Part shown: in pieces, positions 13,131-24,640 of the stretch
Layout of the letters: every line of letters begins with the position of its first letter
Numbering within the stretch: position 1 is the stretch's first letter
Assembly: GCA_950295325.1 (NCBI GenBank)
Contig: OX485803.1
Span: forward strand, 66,605,554 to 66,669,553
Direction of reading: 5' to 3'
Length of the DNA: 64,000 nt
DNA from: Polytrichum commune
Lineage: Eukaryota; Streptophyta; Polytrichopsida; Polytrichales; Polytrichaceae
Notes under the pieces: model-generated
The model's input: the letters and a program-made list of their open reading frames with translations, nothing else
Database searches by the model: none
What the model was told of the DNA's origin: nothing
Translations under genes and position numbers: made by a program

Positions 13131-14219
13131 CTAAAATTGTCCTTGACCCCTTTGGTTTTGTGGAGGTGGACTGCCGTTCATTCTTTGATCCCGGTTTTGT
13201 CCACTTCTACAAAACTGACGAGTGTGACCCGGTTGGCCACACTGAACACACCACAATCCCGAAGCATGCCTACCCGACTCAACTTGAGGGGGAGGACCAA
13301 GTTGTTGACTCCTAACCATCAATGACATCTGATCCGTAAGACTTTGCATTTGTTTAATCATGGCCTCTTGAAATCCCAACTGACTAGTACCCAACATTTT
13401 CTCTACTTCTTCAAGATGACGATCCACTCTAGGGGCCGGTAATGCTAACAGTGGTGCCGGTTCTCTAACCGCTAAAGGACGTGGACCCGCATCAATGAGA
13501 GCGTATGGGACTTGATTCTCATACTTACCTAGCTCTCCCTCCACCACTCTAGGTTGAATGGGGATCAATTGAGGGATCAATTCATCCTCCTTTTTCCACA
13601 ACCTCTCATGATCCCTATCCAAATTCTCCATCTCTCGAGCTGCCTTCTTGGCATCCGCCAAAGTCTGAGGATTCCTCTCAAGAACACCCCTAATTGTTCC
13701 CGACTTAAAAAATCCTTGAATGAATAATTGTTTTAGTGTGTCATCGTTGAGCATAGTGCCCACAAATCGTGTACACACTAAATCAAACCTCCTAATGTAA
13801 GCCGAAATATTTTCTTCAATTTATTGTTTCAATGAAGCCAATGCCCTCAAAGCCGTGCTTTGGCCCACCTCCGGTCTGAACTCATTCAAAAACTCCCTTT
13901 GCAGTTGCTCTCATCCTTTAAAATATCCTTCGGCATGGTCTCTATATCACTTATAAGCCTCACCCTCTAGAGTGGTAGGAAACCACACCAACCAATATCC
14001 CGGATTGGTCACAAGGGAACTAGCTAACGTCTCAATGTACCTATCCATGTGCCTAGAAAGATCCTCATCCTTAGTTCCATAAAACTGAGGGAGATGGGAT
14101 GGCATATCCACCGCATGTAAGTTTTGTGGAACCACAATTGGTAAACCTCTCGGTCTAACCAATGGATCAATGGGATCAATGGGTGGTATGGGCGGGTCTC
14201 CGCCTCCTTCTTGAGCCAT
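13131..14219 (-). pseudogene. gag: Ty3-type gag with three in-frame stops
   Basis: Reading from the ATG at 14219, the frame begins with a Pro-rich leader and a capsid-like domain (HLPQFYGTKDED, then a LEGEAYKW-like region). It ends in a CCHC zinc knuckle of form CX2CX4HX4C (CVQCGQPGHTRQFC) near the C-terminus. The frame is interrupted by TGA at 13947-13949, TGA at 13911-13913 and TAA at 13821-13823, all in the same frame, so only point decay separates the two open halves. About 363 codons in total, the size of a separate gag. This is Ty3/gypsy structural protein; it packages retrotransposon RNA in the cytoplasm. No protease or polymerase follows. Confidence 0.85.
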
Positions 14220-15217
14220 GGTGACCGGTGTGTCTCCTCCTACGTCCCTATCAATCTCTATCGGAATCTCTTCCCTAATTGTCTTACTTTTTCATGATGT
14301 CTCGCTACTCAACTCAAAAGGAGTTGCCTCCTTCTCAAGTTGAGCCTCTACTTCTAATGTTCCTAGCAATGGACTAACACTAGGCTTTACTTTCAAACTG
14401 TTTTCTAATCTCATTTCAACATGTTCCCCATCCTTCATAATCTCCTTCTACGTGCAACTTTGTTTAGTCATAATTCCAAACTTGGTTTTTGAGATCGAGT
14501 CTTACCTTGCATCACCCAAAGAATCGATCAACCCTCTCTTGACCACACATACCCCTCGCTACCTTCACTCCTTTATGTTTTCACTTTTCTTGGTGTGGTT
14601 TAAAATTGAGGAGGTGAGGAAAGAGAACCTGCAAGCCCACTAAAGTGAAAAATCCCAAACATGGATAGGCATGTTCATGTCAATTCTCAGTCAAGCCGGA
14701 TAATCACCTCTGTACTCTTCCTTAAATTGGCACTCACCACAATACCGAAAGTGAGGGACTGACCTTCGTCATGCACCATATTAAAAACTGAGGCATCACC
14801 CTCTCGTCTCCAACACAATGCGATGACTAGGAAATTACCCTCCACGACGGATAACGACAAAGACAAGTACAAAAGCCTTCCTTAATTAATTAGCAATTTC
14901 ACTTTGAAGAATGTCATACTTCAAATAATTCGCTTCCCCCTGCAAGTTAGCACTCACTCTCGATTGTGACTCAATGTGACATCAATCTCAATAATTCTAA
15001 CTAATAACTCTAAGCTAGAGCATCAACTTCAACATTCCCCAATTTGGAGACTCACCTCAAGGTGAGTGTCAAAGTTGATTCTTCCTAAAATTAATTATCC
15101 CTCTAGGATTTAGTGAACTAATGATCTCAAGATTAATGTTATGTCCTTATGTCATTCCCAAGAGAGTTTAGAACATTACCTCAAGCCGCACTCCTTCTTC
15201 AAAACAAAAATGCATAA
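14220..15217 (-). other. Leader of RLG-2 upstream of gag
   Basis: About 1 kb between the gag start and the element A insertion site, with no coding features. It continues on the other side of element A at 28782-28930, reaching the primer-binding site. Confidence 0.5.
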
Positions 15218-15227
15218 TTGAAAATGC
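15218..15227. repeat. Left target-site duplication of element A
   Basis: TTGAAAATGC here is repeated exactly at 28772-28781 beyond the right end of element A. A 10-bp duplication is typical of Mutator-like elements (8-11 bp). Confidence 0.85.
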
Positions 15228-15244
15228 GGGGAGTGCTATCTTGT

Positions 15245-15608
15245 GAGCGGGGAGCGATGAGCGGGGAGCGATGAGCGGGGAGCGATGAGCGGGGAGCGAT
15301 GAGCGGGGAGCGATGAGCGGGGAGCGATGAGCGGGGAGCGATGAGCGGGGAGCGATGAGCGGGGAGCGATGAGCGGGGAGCGATGAGCGGGGAGCGATGA
15401 GCGGGGAGCGATGAGCGGGGAGCGATGAGCGGGGAGCGATGAGCGGGGAGCGATGAGCGGGGAGCGATGAGCGGGGAGCGATGAGCGGGGAGCGATGAGC
15501 GGGGAGCGATGAGCGGGGAGCGATGAGCGGGGAGCGATGAGCGGGGAGCGATGAGCGGGGAGCGATGAGCGGGGAGCGATGAGCGGGGAGCGATGAGCGG
15601 GGAGCGAT
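15245..15608. repeat. Minisatellite, 26 copies of a 14-bp unit, in the left terminus of element A
   Basis: GAGCGGGGAGCGAT repeats 26 times in exact 14-bp register from 15245 to 15608. The open frame across it (RSPLIAPRSSLPAH repeats on the minus strand) is a by-product of the unit. The equivalent termini at 28678-28760 and 57985-58025 contain only a few degenerate GAGCRRTGAGC units, so this is a recent local expansion. Confidence 0.97.
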
Positions 15609-16251
15609 GAGCGGTGAAGAAAACAAAATATTTGGTAATAGGACCCCTAGTATCCTATAACCGTGGCCTAAAGAAACAAATTTTTAGGGTTCAATAATAA
15701 GAAGATTGGGGAGGACAAACAATATCAATGCTAGATTGCAAGTAGTGAGCAATGAAAAAGACCAATATGTACATGACTCGGGGTTGCTAGTATGTGAGTA
15801 TGCGAGTGTGAACCTGTGAGCCTTCAATTTTTTGCCGGTTATGGTTTGTAAATCTGTTGGGGGCCTATGACTGTAGAATTACATGTAAGGGTCTATAGTC
15901 CAAATGAACAACAAATGAGAATGTTGCTATAACAATTTTGTACTAAAAATAAACTAATATACATTCAACTGTTGAGATAAGAATTATGTAATTGGAGACA
16001 ATGTGTAAGCAAACTCATGTTGAAAACAAGTGTAGCACGTTAGAATGTCTCACTATAATACACATCAATGTAAAATTTGAATACATCATAACACCATCAT
16101 GAGGGTGACATTTACCAAGTCCAAAACATAAAGAACAACAAAAGTGGATTGTATATATAAATCGGGTAGTAGGTTTAAATTGTTGAAGTTCTTGGAAATC
16201 AAATATCAAAAATAAAAAATAGTGGGAAAATGATCCATATCATCTAGAAGA

Positions 16252-17872
16252 TAGTTGATGGACACATGCATATCAACCACGGTAGCATCAAAGAGCTTCT
16301 CGGTCTTAATAGCCAACTGCCAAATACAAAATAAAGATTAGAAAACTTGAATGATTGAAAAAATAAACAAAAAATAGACAAAAAATTATCACCTGAGCTC
16401 ACCAAGTAGTTTTATGAAGCCACTTAGGAAACTCTATATCATTGAATTTTAGTTTCGGAAACTTGAGTGCCTCACGAAGAGCAGGTGAACTGTTCCACCT
16501 TTCAAGCCACTTAATCTTCATAGATGTATCCATTGCCGAAGTTGCTAACATCCAAAGCTTCTCTTGAGTCATCTCATAATTTTCATCGTGAGTTTCATAA
16601 TGAGACTTCACCTGCTCTAAGAACATAGGAGAATGTTTAGGATCTGCAATGGGAAGTTGTTTCTTTAGTTCCGAATGGGAAGTCAATCTCACCCTCTCAA
16701 CAACTTTGAAAACAAATTCATCCACTGCACTTGAAGTCCAATGTGCAGGATCGGGCTATTTCTCATAAAATTTCCTTTGAGCAGTAGCAGTAGCATCTCC
16801 CAACTCTTGCTACACCATAGAAAAAACATATAAGAATATGATAAATCACACATAATAAAAATAAGATGCAATAAAACATATAGTTATAGAAATAAAAATA
16901 AAAACAAAACAAAAATATATACAAGACAAAAAAAATGCGTGAAAAACTAATACTTTAGAAAAAATAACCTAGTATAGAAATCCATTAAGAGCCTCAACAG
17001 TCAAAGTGAACCAAGTCCTATGTTTGGATTTTTGTTAGGCATCAGCGGCAATAAGATCTTATTTAGAGACAACTTATTCAAAATATGAAAGTGGTTGCCC
17101 ATCAATGCTTTGAATGCGGAAAAGCTTATGAACAAGATTCGTACAAACATGAGATTTTTGGTTCCTCGTAACAAAATAAAACAACCAATGATAAGCCAAG
17201 AAAAAAAAATATACAATAAATTTAAAAAAAAACCAAATGAACTAAACAAATAAAAAGAGAAGAATGAAGGAATTACCAATTCACTTCATATAAAGCTGCC
17301 AACATGGTTACAATATGTCCCTTGACGTCCAAAATAATACTTTCAACAACATAATGTCAAGCATGATCATGTGTATGATCTCGATTAATAATGTGCAACC
17401 ATGCTTGCAAACGGTAATTTCCGTCCCACACCATAAATATTTTGCAAGAGAAAACTTTGAAGTCCTCATCAATTTGTAATATTTTTTCAAAGGCATCATT
17501 TGTCCGTACCCTCATGATTCAATTATCACTTCATGATTCAATGATACTATCGGTAACATCTATTGTTTTCCCCTCATTGTTTTCCAAGGCCACGTAAAAA
17601 ACCCCATTGCCCTCCATATAACCACAAGCAACAAAATGTGCAGTCAGGTTCATAACGTTATTTTTCAAAAAAAATCTAACAATAGACAATGCAACCATTC
17701 GATATAGTGGAATGTTGAATTTTGATTTTGCCCTTGGTTGATACCTCAACCGTTCAAGACGGGAAGATGTGTTTAAAGTTTCTTTATTAAAAAATACATG
17801 CAATTGTAACTCCAATTGATCTTCAGCAAGAGGTACAACTTTTATATCTAAAGCACAAAAAATATCACTCAT
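16252..17872 (-). pseudogene. Decayed ParB-like gene of element A (methyltransferase part missing)
   Basis: Homologous to the element B gene at 58157-61963. Starting at ATG 17872, the N-terminal part has a PLYRMVALSIV segment matching PLCRMVPMPIV in element B. The ParB-like motif VWDGNYRLQAW follows, read across 17450-17290, matching IWDGNHRFLAL, and then VVESIIL matching VDSIIL. A later segment (16725-16399) has KKQLPIADP...FLEQVKSHY, matching KQLAIADI...FLEEVKHHW. In-frame stops (for example just after 17531, and TGA inside the motif region) show it is dead. The Cys-rich and methyltransferase-like parts present in element B were not found before the left terminus. ParB-like domains act as nucleases or CTPase/DNA-binding modules in bacteria; the role here is unknown. 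Confidence 0.7.
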
Positions 17873-17899
17873 ATGAAAGACAAAAAGAAATTAAAAGAA

Positions 17900-18018
17900 A
17901 TATATACATATGAAAGAAATTACATATGCAAACTAAAATAATATGCAAAAACATTTATAAAAGTGAGAGTATACATAAGGAAAAACCACATATACAAAAA
18001 AAATTTCAATTTCAATAT
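17900..18018. other. AT-rich leader of the ParB-like pseudogene
   Basis: Low-complexity A-rich repeats (GAAAGAAA, TATATACATA) lead into the palindrome array; the same filler recurs between the palindromes. Confidence 0.4.
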
Positions 18019-18676
18019 GGGTGGCCATTAACGGCCATCCTAATTGAAGGAAAAAAAGAATAAGGAAATGGATATATACATGAAGAAAGAAACACATATA
18101 GAAAAGAATATGAAATTTCATTAAGGGCGGCCACCCTTGTTGGAGGAAAAAAAATGAAGGAAATCAGTGTATACAAAAAGAAAGAAACCTATATAGAAAA
18201 TAATATGAAATTTTAATAAGGATGGCCGTTAACGGCCACCCTTGCTGGAAGAAAACAAAATGAAGGAAATGAGTGTATACATGAAGAAAGAAACATATAT
18301 AGAAAAGAATCTAATTTTTTAATAAGGGTGGCCGTTAACGGCTACCCTTGTTGAAGGACAAAAAATGACGAAAATGAGTGTATACATGAAAAAAGAAAGG
18401 CATATACCAATAAATCTGAGATGCAACCAAGGGTGGTCGTTAACGGCCACACTTTTAGATGGAACAGACATAAAAAATATATGTATATATGTGATTTTAT
18501 TTCAAAGAAATTATGTTGTTAAATGAAGACTGAAACCCAAGAAGGGATGGCCGTTAACGGCTGCCCTAAACTAGAACATAGAAGTTAGGATCATACAAAG
18601 GGTGGCCGTTGACGGCCGCCCTAAACTAGAACACAGAAGTTGGCATCATGAAAAGGGTGGCCGTTAACGGCTACCC
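18019..18676. repeat. Array of 8 palindromes, core CCGTTAACGG (element A)
   Basis: Copies occur near 18019, 18124 (internally deleted), 18217, 18321, 18431, 18546, 18600 and 18655. The consensus GTGGCCGTTAACGGCCAC is a perfect palindrome, extended by AGGG/CCCT on the outside. The first copies are spaced about 100 bp by A-rich filler, the last three about 54 bp. The array lies between the divergent minus-strand ParB-like gene and plus-strand SWIM gene, so it could act on both promoters. Compare the element B arrays at 62241-62454 and 62690-63960. Confidence 0.95.
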
Positions 18677-19140
18677 ATTTGGAAGAGAAATGCACCTTGA
18701 TTTGAGTCACATTCTGGATTTTGTTGCTGTAACATTTTAAAATATTCTAATTTATTTCTGCAAAAAATCAAGTGCATAGATTATAACCTTGTCATTTACT
18801 CTAATTGTTTTGAGAATTTTTGGAGATGATATCAATTTTACATAAATCGCCAAAGTCTACTGAAATTAATATGGTTAGATTTCCTGCATAAAATCTTCAT
18901 TTTTTGAAGATTTTAGAAGAATCTAAGATGCTCTAATTGTTTTTTGGCTCTAAAACATGCAAAACAAAATCATTTTGTTCATGCTATATACCGTTGGAAT
19001 CGTATTCTCGGCGTGTACAATATAGTATACATTATATACCTCCAAATGTATTTTGATTTTAAAGTTATTCTCTTACCATTTCGTTCGTACAACCTACCTC
19101 CATCTCCGCCTCAGAAGATTGTTCTTCTTTTTCGTATTGT

Positions 19141-19683
19141 GTGGCGTATTTCTCCATGGTTGCACGTGAGCGTACATGTCTTTTCCATTGGTCTGCGAGC
19201 TTGGATAAGGTGACCCAAAAGTATATCAAATTATTCTTACAGTTTCAACACAAGCAAATATGCAAGGATTACAAAAACGCGAAAACAATGGACGCCACCA
19301 AGACTAAGTATCATGTGATTCATTCTTGGTGGTTGTCATCCGGATCTGCCTTGGCCTTTCAGAGTGGTTGGGTTTCTGGTACTTTCGTTACAGACAATGG
19401 GGTGGTCATGTGCTATTTATAAGTACATATCAAAATTTATTATTCAATGTCATTCATTTTTCTTCTATTGTTATATATATCTTATATTTTTCTTATCCTC
19501 ATATTTGTGTGTTGTCCATAGGATATGACAATAAAAGAACGTGCGGAAATGCCAACATGCAACCTTACAGAGACTGTACACAAAAAAATGACTCCAACAG
19601 TCTGGCAACAAGATGATTTGTTTATATGAAGCTACAGTGGACAACATGATCCGTGCCTTCATGCAAATTGCAAATTACCGGAC
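19141..19683 (+). pseudogene. Frameshifted upstream part of the SWIM protein gene
   Basis: Three short frames read as consecutive pieces of one protein: a piece with LDKVTQKYIKLF and HKQICKDYKNAKTM (19141-19420), a piece with LSEWLGFWYFRYRQWGGHVL in another frame (about 19355-19420), and pieces with GYDMTIKERAEMPTCNLTETVH and YEATVDNMIRAFMQIANYR leading into the intact frame at 19684. At least three frame changes occur, one at the GGGGG run near 19694. A possible intron (about 19420-19520) accounts for one gap. It is the upstream region of the gene whose C-terminal part is the next feature; no catalytic DDE motif was seen. Confidence 0.55.
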
Positions 19684-20889
19684 ATGGTTGAAAGGGGGTC
19701 TAATGGTAAAGGTCCTGATTCGGCATCCTTGAAACTCAAAGCGATTGCCAAGTGTGGAGATCCAAAAATATTAGTTGATGCTATGAAGTCTTATCTAGAG
19801 GCAGAAGACGTTAACACTAGAGATTGTACATTGGAAGGGTCAGAGCTTTTTGGTTCCACCAAACGCAAACTCAACCTATCACCGGATGTTGATTGTGACT
19901 CTCATCGACCCGACAAAGTGAATTATTTCATTCCTCGTCCCAACACCCGAGCAACTCGTCAACGCATAGAGGAATCGTTGAGTTCTGCAATTCATGGTGT
20001 GGCTCATACTACATCCGTGTTAGAGACTGTTTATCTTGCTTCTAAGTGGCACATTGCAAGATTGCCACCCAACTCAGCCAAACGATGTTGGGCACTACAA
20101 GCTATTACAGGGACTATGTGCAATACCAAAGTTCGGATTGGGAAACATGGCACATCTACTCCAACATACAAAGGGCTTAGGAAGGAATTTTGCTCTCCCA
20201 ACAATGTGGAGTATGAATTTTGGTTTTGCCTTGACGATATCAAGCGTTGTGTGAGTGGCAGTAAGAAGAAATATGTGTTGGATTGGCCTATAGTACCCAA
20301 CACGTGGCCGGTGAAGATAGGTACTAATCTATCGAGAGAGGAGGTTCTGGCACTTGAAGATATTGAATTTCAACTACAGCAGAGGGAGGCATTGTCCCCT
20401 CGTCGTAGGCTTTCAACAATCGTAACTCTTCCTATCCCTCGCTCGCATTTTTGTATGCCACCAAACCCGGACGTCCACCCTACATTGAGGTTTGGGAAGA
20501 CAGTGCGTCGTAATTCAACAGCACCGCTGGCAGATCACAAAAACAAATGGGAGAGCACCGGACTCATGGAAAATTACTATGTGGTTGGGGTCACTGCCAT
20601 TTCATATCCGGACTTTGGAGTGATAATCAACATTGTCTCCAAGCATGATATCACCTACCATGTCACAATTGGCGACATCCCGCATTGTACATGCCCGGAT
20701 TTCACGAAAATGTCCTCTCATGCATTGGGAAATAAAGGAAAATTGGTGTATTGTAAACATTTTTGTTATGTGTTTAGATTTTTGTGCAAGGTGGATTACG
20801 AGAGTGACAAGTTCATTCATGCACCTACATATACCTATAATGAGGTCATGCGACTACTTGAACTTGCTGGTATTGTAGAATGTGAGTAG
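19684..20889 (+). CDS. SWIM zinc-finger protein, C-terminal part of a Mutator-like transposase-type gene
   Basis: A 401-codon open frame. Near the C-terminus (about residues 325-360) it has a SWIM zinc finger of CxC...CxH form: HCTCPDF followed by YCKHFCYVF. SWIM domains are typical of MuDR/FAR1-type proteins, where they bind DNA or partner proteins. The N-terminal half is basic and of no recognised family. The ATG at 19684 may be accidental: protein-like sequence continues upstream across a G5 frameshift, so the original protein started earlier. It lies on the strand opposite the ParB-like gene, facing away from it across the palindrome array. The last ~60 codons and 3' flank are duplicated at 21401-21580. 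Function as the element's transposase is inference; a missing DDE domain argues for a remnant. Confidence 0.7.
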   Translation: MVERGSNGKGPDSASLKLKAIAKCGDPKILVDAMKSYLEAEDVNTRDCTLEGSELFGSTKRKLNLSPDVDCDSHRPDKVNYFIPRPNTRATRQRIEESLSSAIHGVAHTTSVLETVYLASKWHIARLPPNSAKRCWALQAITGTMCNTKVRIGKHGTSTPTYKGLRKEFCSPNNVEYEFWFCLDDIKRCVSGSKKKYVLDWPIVPNTWPVKIGTNLSREEVLALEDIEFQLQQREALSPRRRLSTIVTLPIPRSHFCMPPNPDVHPTLRFGKTVRRNSTAPLADHKNKWESTGLMENYYVVGVTAISYPDFGVIINIVSKHDITYHVTIGDIPHCTCPDFTKMSSHALGNKGKLVYCKHFCYVFRFLCKVDYESDKFIHAPTYTYNEVMRLLELAGIVECE

Positions 20890-21109
20890 TATTGCAAGTG
20901 TTATATTAAGCAACATATATTTGAATGTCAATAAATGACATGTTTTGGTTTGGATTATTATAATAAAAATTAGCAATGGACTGAAAGTATTTCAAATAAT
21001 TCAGTAACTTCATTTTTATTTAGACTACGACCCAACCGTCAGCGGTTTGATTGATTTACACGGATAAATAATAACAAAATTCTAAAAATAAAAAATAATC
21101 GAGAAGATT

Positions 21110-21290
21110 CTACGCACATCCGCATAGTAACCTCTTCTTGGTATTATAGCCTATAGATTATTCCTACTTTATCACTAGCTCAATTTGGGATAGCACCAGT
21201 CAATGTAACCAACCGGATTCGAACCCGGGTTGATACAGACCTAATACCAGTCTCTTACACAACTTACATCCACATGCGGATGTCTCAAAA
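21110..21290 (-). mobile_element. Possible tRNA-derived SINE fragment
   Basis: On the minus strand GGGTTCGAATCC (21215-21226) is a perfect RNA polymerase III B box, preceded about 35 nt earlier by GTGTAAGAGACTGGT, a weak A box. It lies between the two copies of the SWIM gene 3' end. Ends and target duplication are not clear. Confidence 0.4.
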
Positions 21291-21400
21291 CCTAGTAGCT
21301 ACCTACATATTGACTATTTCTAATATCTAATTTCCTTGTTTTTGTAGATTGTGGGCCTTAATTCAGCCCGTGAGCGGTTTGAGTGGTTCACAAATATGGC

Positions 21401-21580
21401 ACCTACATATACGTATAATGAGGTTATGCACCTACTTGAACTTGTTGGTGTTGTGGAATGTGAGTAGTTGTGCAAGTGTTGGTTGTAAGTACATGTATAA
21501 GGATGTCAATAAATGATATGTATTGGTTTGGATTATTATAATAAAAATCAGCAATGAATTGAAAGTGCTTTAAATGATCC
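21401..21580 (+). repeat. Duplicate of the SWIM gene 3' end
   Basis: This stretch repeats 20819-21003: the last coding residues (CACCTACATATAC, CTACTTGAACTTG, GTGGAATGTGAGTAG) and the 3' flank with GGATTATTATAATAAAAAT. It differs at scattered positions. A preceding TTTTTGTAG at about 21340-21348 could be a splice acceptor, so it may serve as an alternative last exon. Confidence 0.75.
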
Positions 21581-21647
21581 ATGGCAATAGGGCCCTTTCA
21601 CGTGTGCTTCATTTAAAATACTGGCAATTTATAATTGAAAATATGCA

Positions 21648-21652
21648 ATTAA
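21648..21652. repeat. Left target-site duplication of RLG-1 (ATTAA)
   Basis: ATTAA precedes the left LTR and recurs at 28622-28626 after the right LTR, the 5-bp duplication expected of an LTR retrotransposon. Confidence 0.9.
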
Positions 21653-22626
21653 TGTCGCAACCCTTGCTAGCCCCCCTTGACAATCTTGCCAATTTTCAAT
21701 TCTAGCAAAGGTTACGAGCACTAACCATTCGCATTCCGCCATGCTAATGGTTAGCTCCTCCTACCCCGGACCTTATAGTTCATAGGAGGGAACCAACCCT
21801 CCTACTTTGCTTTCGGGACTCACCCCTTAATCGGTAACTCATTTCTTGGATGTGGACTTCCATCCATGGAAGTCCAATCCTATGTTGATCATCGCGTTGC
21901 CGGAGCAACACTACAACAACCCGAACCATACTAGGCAACTATGGCCTCACAATGGGCCAATGCCCATGGAGGCCGTGCCGTTCGGCCTCGGGTGGGTGAG
22001 GCCACACCACCTCACCCATATAAGCCTCTAGGACTTCACGCGGGGCCCCTACCCCACCGTCAACCAACCTCTTGTCTCTCCACCAAGAGTTGGGGCCAAG
22101 TGGACATTCTCCCTTAGCCGCTGGGCTAAGAAGCCTCTAGCAGCTTCAGACCATCATAACTTCCTTGTATGATGTCCGAGGCTAGCAACCAACCACTCCA
22201 TCTTCATCTACGTTTCACGTAGATGCCGATGGACTCCTCACTTGCCCCATTTGGGCAAGTTATGAGGACGTTATGCCTCTTTGAACCTTGGCAGTCCCGG
22301 GAGTCACTCCCAGGCACTGCTGCACCAGGGCGCTGTCCCGGGACAGCGCCCCACTCAAATGGCCATAACTCCTAGCTCACACCTCCGATTGAGGTGTTCT
22401 TGAGCATTCTAGAATCACCACGCCATGAGCTACGCATAGCTCATGGCCTTACCCTTGTGCCTCCTAGTCTCCGTGGGTGGGAGGCGTTCCCAACGCCCGG
22501 GGCCCTCACCCACACTAGGATCACTTGGGCCCTCTCACCAATGGCGCCACAAGTCCCGGGTGTCACTCCGGGGTCCCCCTTGTGCCCATGGTGTTTCGGG
22601 CACTCCTTATGGAGAGGTGCGCGACA
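21653..22626 (-). repeat. RLG-1 3' LTR
   Basis: 974 bp, TG...CA ends, matching 27648-28621 at every position compared. Contains small hairpins such as CTACGTTTCACGTAG and GGGCGCTGTCCCGGGACAGCGCCC-like sequence around 22327-22352. The open frames inside it are shared by both LTRs and have no protein features. Confidence 0.95.
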
Positions 22627-22640
22627 CTCACCCCCACCAA
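22627..22640 (-). other. RLG-1 polypurine tract
   Basis: Immediately inside the 3' LTR the minus strand reads GGTGGGGGTGAG, a purine-only run suited to priming plus-strand DNA synthesis. Confidence 0.65.
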
Positions 22641-23639
22641 ACGGAGTCGATGCCCTCATCGACTATACTCTTAGTCGGCACACCAATTCTCAAGTTGCCA
22701 TCCTCTATGGTGCGGCATTGTGTTTACCTTAGGGCGCGACCCCCACAATGCATCTTCAAATTTGGCATGGTCCCAAAGGTGTCGTTCCTAGGTGGTCCGT
22801 TAGCGACCTTGGATCTCTCATCCAAGGACCTAACCTATACTAGACCCACCTACTTTGGGACTCACTTGGGTTGCCCCTCCTTTGGGGCCTCCCCCGTTAG
22901 GCTCCACTAGCCTAACATGACACATCTAGGCGAGACCTCAACGCTTCCACTAAGTTGTCTCGGTTGCAACTCCGAGATGGCTTTCCATTGTTAAGCCACG
23001 CCTCGATCGCACGGGGGTGATGCCAAGTCCCGCCCGACTCGGTTCCCACTTTGCTCTTTCGAGACATGGGTTCATGACTCCCATGCGCCAACTCTTGTTA
23101 GCTCGCGGGTAGCACTTTTATGAGCACGCGCCATCACCTTGTCCCCGCCCGGACAAGCCCACAACTAAGAAGTTTCTTGGTTTTATCCAAGGCCCGTCCA
23201 AGCCATGGCCCCCAATTACTCGGCTTACCCAACCTAGTTTGGCATGTCTATTCCCCCTCTTCCATTAACCAAGCACAAGTACAAGACTAGGACCTCATCT
23301 CATACTTTTCTCTTTGCACCACTAAAGTTTGGATTTTATTCCCTCAAGCCAAAGAACAAGTTCATGTTGTGGAGTAATTAACCTCGAAGCTAAGTATGCT
23401 ACTAGCGTCTCTCCCCCACTAAAGGAGATTGATGTCCTCATCAATGCCTACGCTTCATTTTATTGGAATCCTTCGCCTTAGTTTCTTCAAAGTGCTTTAC
23501 CAATTCCTTGGCGTTCATCATGTCTCTTGCCGCTACCCAAACGACTTCTTTCTCATGGTATCCTCACCATTTCACCAAGTACTCCTTTGTACATTGTCTT
23601 TCCTTTTCATTTGGGCTTCCTACACTTGAGGATACCCTC
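22641..23639 (-). pseudogene. RLG-1 chromodomain-like tail and 3' region, degenerate
   Basis: Downstream of the integrase C-terminus the minus strand keeps scraps of a chromodomain-like tail (KGKTMYKG followed in other frames by LGEMVRIP-type text where LVKW.GYP is expected), broken by many stops. The rest towards the polypurine tract shows no coding features. Confidence 0.45.
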
Positions 23640-24640
23640 CTACCTCATGTTCCAAATGAAGTCCACAAGGTCGGGAGGTGGCCTAATCACTTGCTTGTGA
23701 TCGGGCCACAAGGTGTCGTCCTTAAATGGCTTTAGGAATGAGACATGAAATGTCGGATGCACTTTGATCTCCGGCGGTAATTCCAACTTATACATGTCCT
23801 TGAACACTTGTTCCACAATGGAAAACGAAGCTCCAATTTTGGACATGAACTTTTGGAGTAAGGCCTTTGGGCAAGGTGAAGTTGTCCACATTCAACAACA
23901 CCTTATTGGCCCACCTCATACTCCACTTCGCGTCTTCCGGCATTGATTTGCACTCCGTAGCACCTTCGGGCTTTCTCCACCAACAACTTGGTCATCTCCA
24001 AGACTTGTTTACCATCCTTGGCCAAGTCCTCACCATCTAGGTTGAACTCTAGTGCTAAATGTGCCCCCTCGAGAGCTAGGTTAATAGGTTGGAGCGCATC
24101 CACTCCATAAGCCACCACGAAAGACCACCCCTTGGTAGCCAAGTGCGTGGCTACATTGCAATTACACTCCGCTCGACCCACATAGTCCACCCAATCTCCT
24201 TGGTCCGCCCCCACCAAGTTCCTCAAGTATTGCTTCAAGACTCCATTCACACGCTCCGCTTCCCCATCCATTTGGGAATGCAAGGTCGTGCTAAACATTA
24301 GTTTCATTCCGACCTCCTTAGAGGAATGCATTGAAAATGCACTTGTGAACTTTGGATCTTGATCCCACACAATCACTCTTGGCAACCCGTGGTGCCTCAA
24401 CCATCCTTTGAGAAAAGGCTATGCGGTCTCCAACGCGGTGGCGGTTCCCACAATCGGCACCATGTGTGCCAACTTGGCAAACCGGTATACCATCAACAAG
24501 ATGGCATCATACCCATGTGACTCCGGCAAACTTGCCATCAAGTCCATGCACATACTATGCCATGGCGCCGACGGGATAGGCAACGGTTGCAAGAAACCGC
24601 CTTGCTTTTGGTAAGAGGCTCGGTTCACTTGGCACTTTAA
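23640..24640 (-). pseudogene. pol: RLG-1 integrase
   Basis: Reading down the minus strand: KQGGFLQPLPIPSAPWHSM (after the zinc-binding region), then a catalytic core starting MRHHGLPRVIVWDQDPKF with HSQMDGEAERVN and YLRNLV downstream, then IVEQVFKDMYKLELPPEIKVHPTFHVSFLKPF-type text of the integrase C-terminus. These are the standard order and spacing of Ty3 integrases. The core Asp of DxDPKF and the Glu of GEAERVN are still present, but several stops and frame changes divide it (24419, 23903, 23640). Known role: insertion of the cDNA into the genome. Confidence 0.9.

Noticed and set aside
15245-15608. CRISPR-like array
   Set aside because: The units are contiguous with no unique spacers, and this is plant nuclear DNA.
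15168-15626. Long minus-strand frame with RSPLIAPRSSLPAH repeats
   Set aside because: It is only the translation of a 14-bp minisatellite; no protein family features.
21215-21226. A functional tRNA gene on the minus strand
   Set aside because: The B box is good, but no cloverleaf with an anticodon arm and acceptor stem could be formed by eye; a SINE is more likely.
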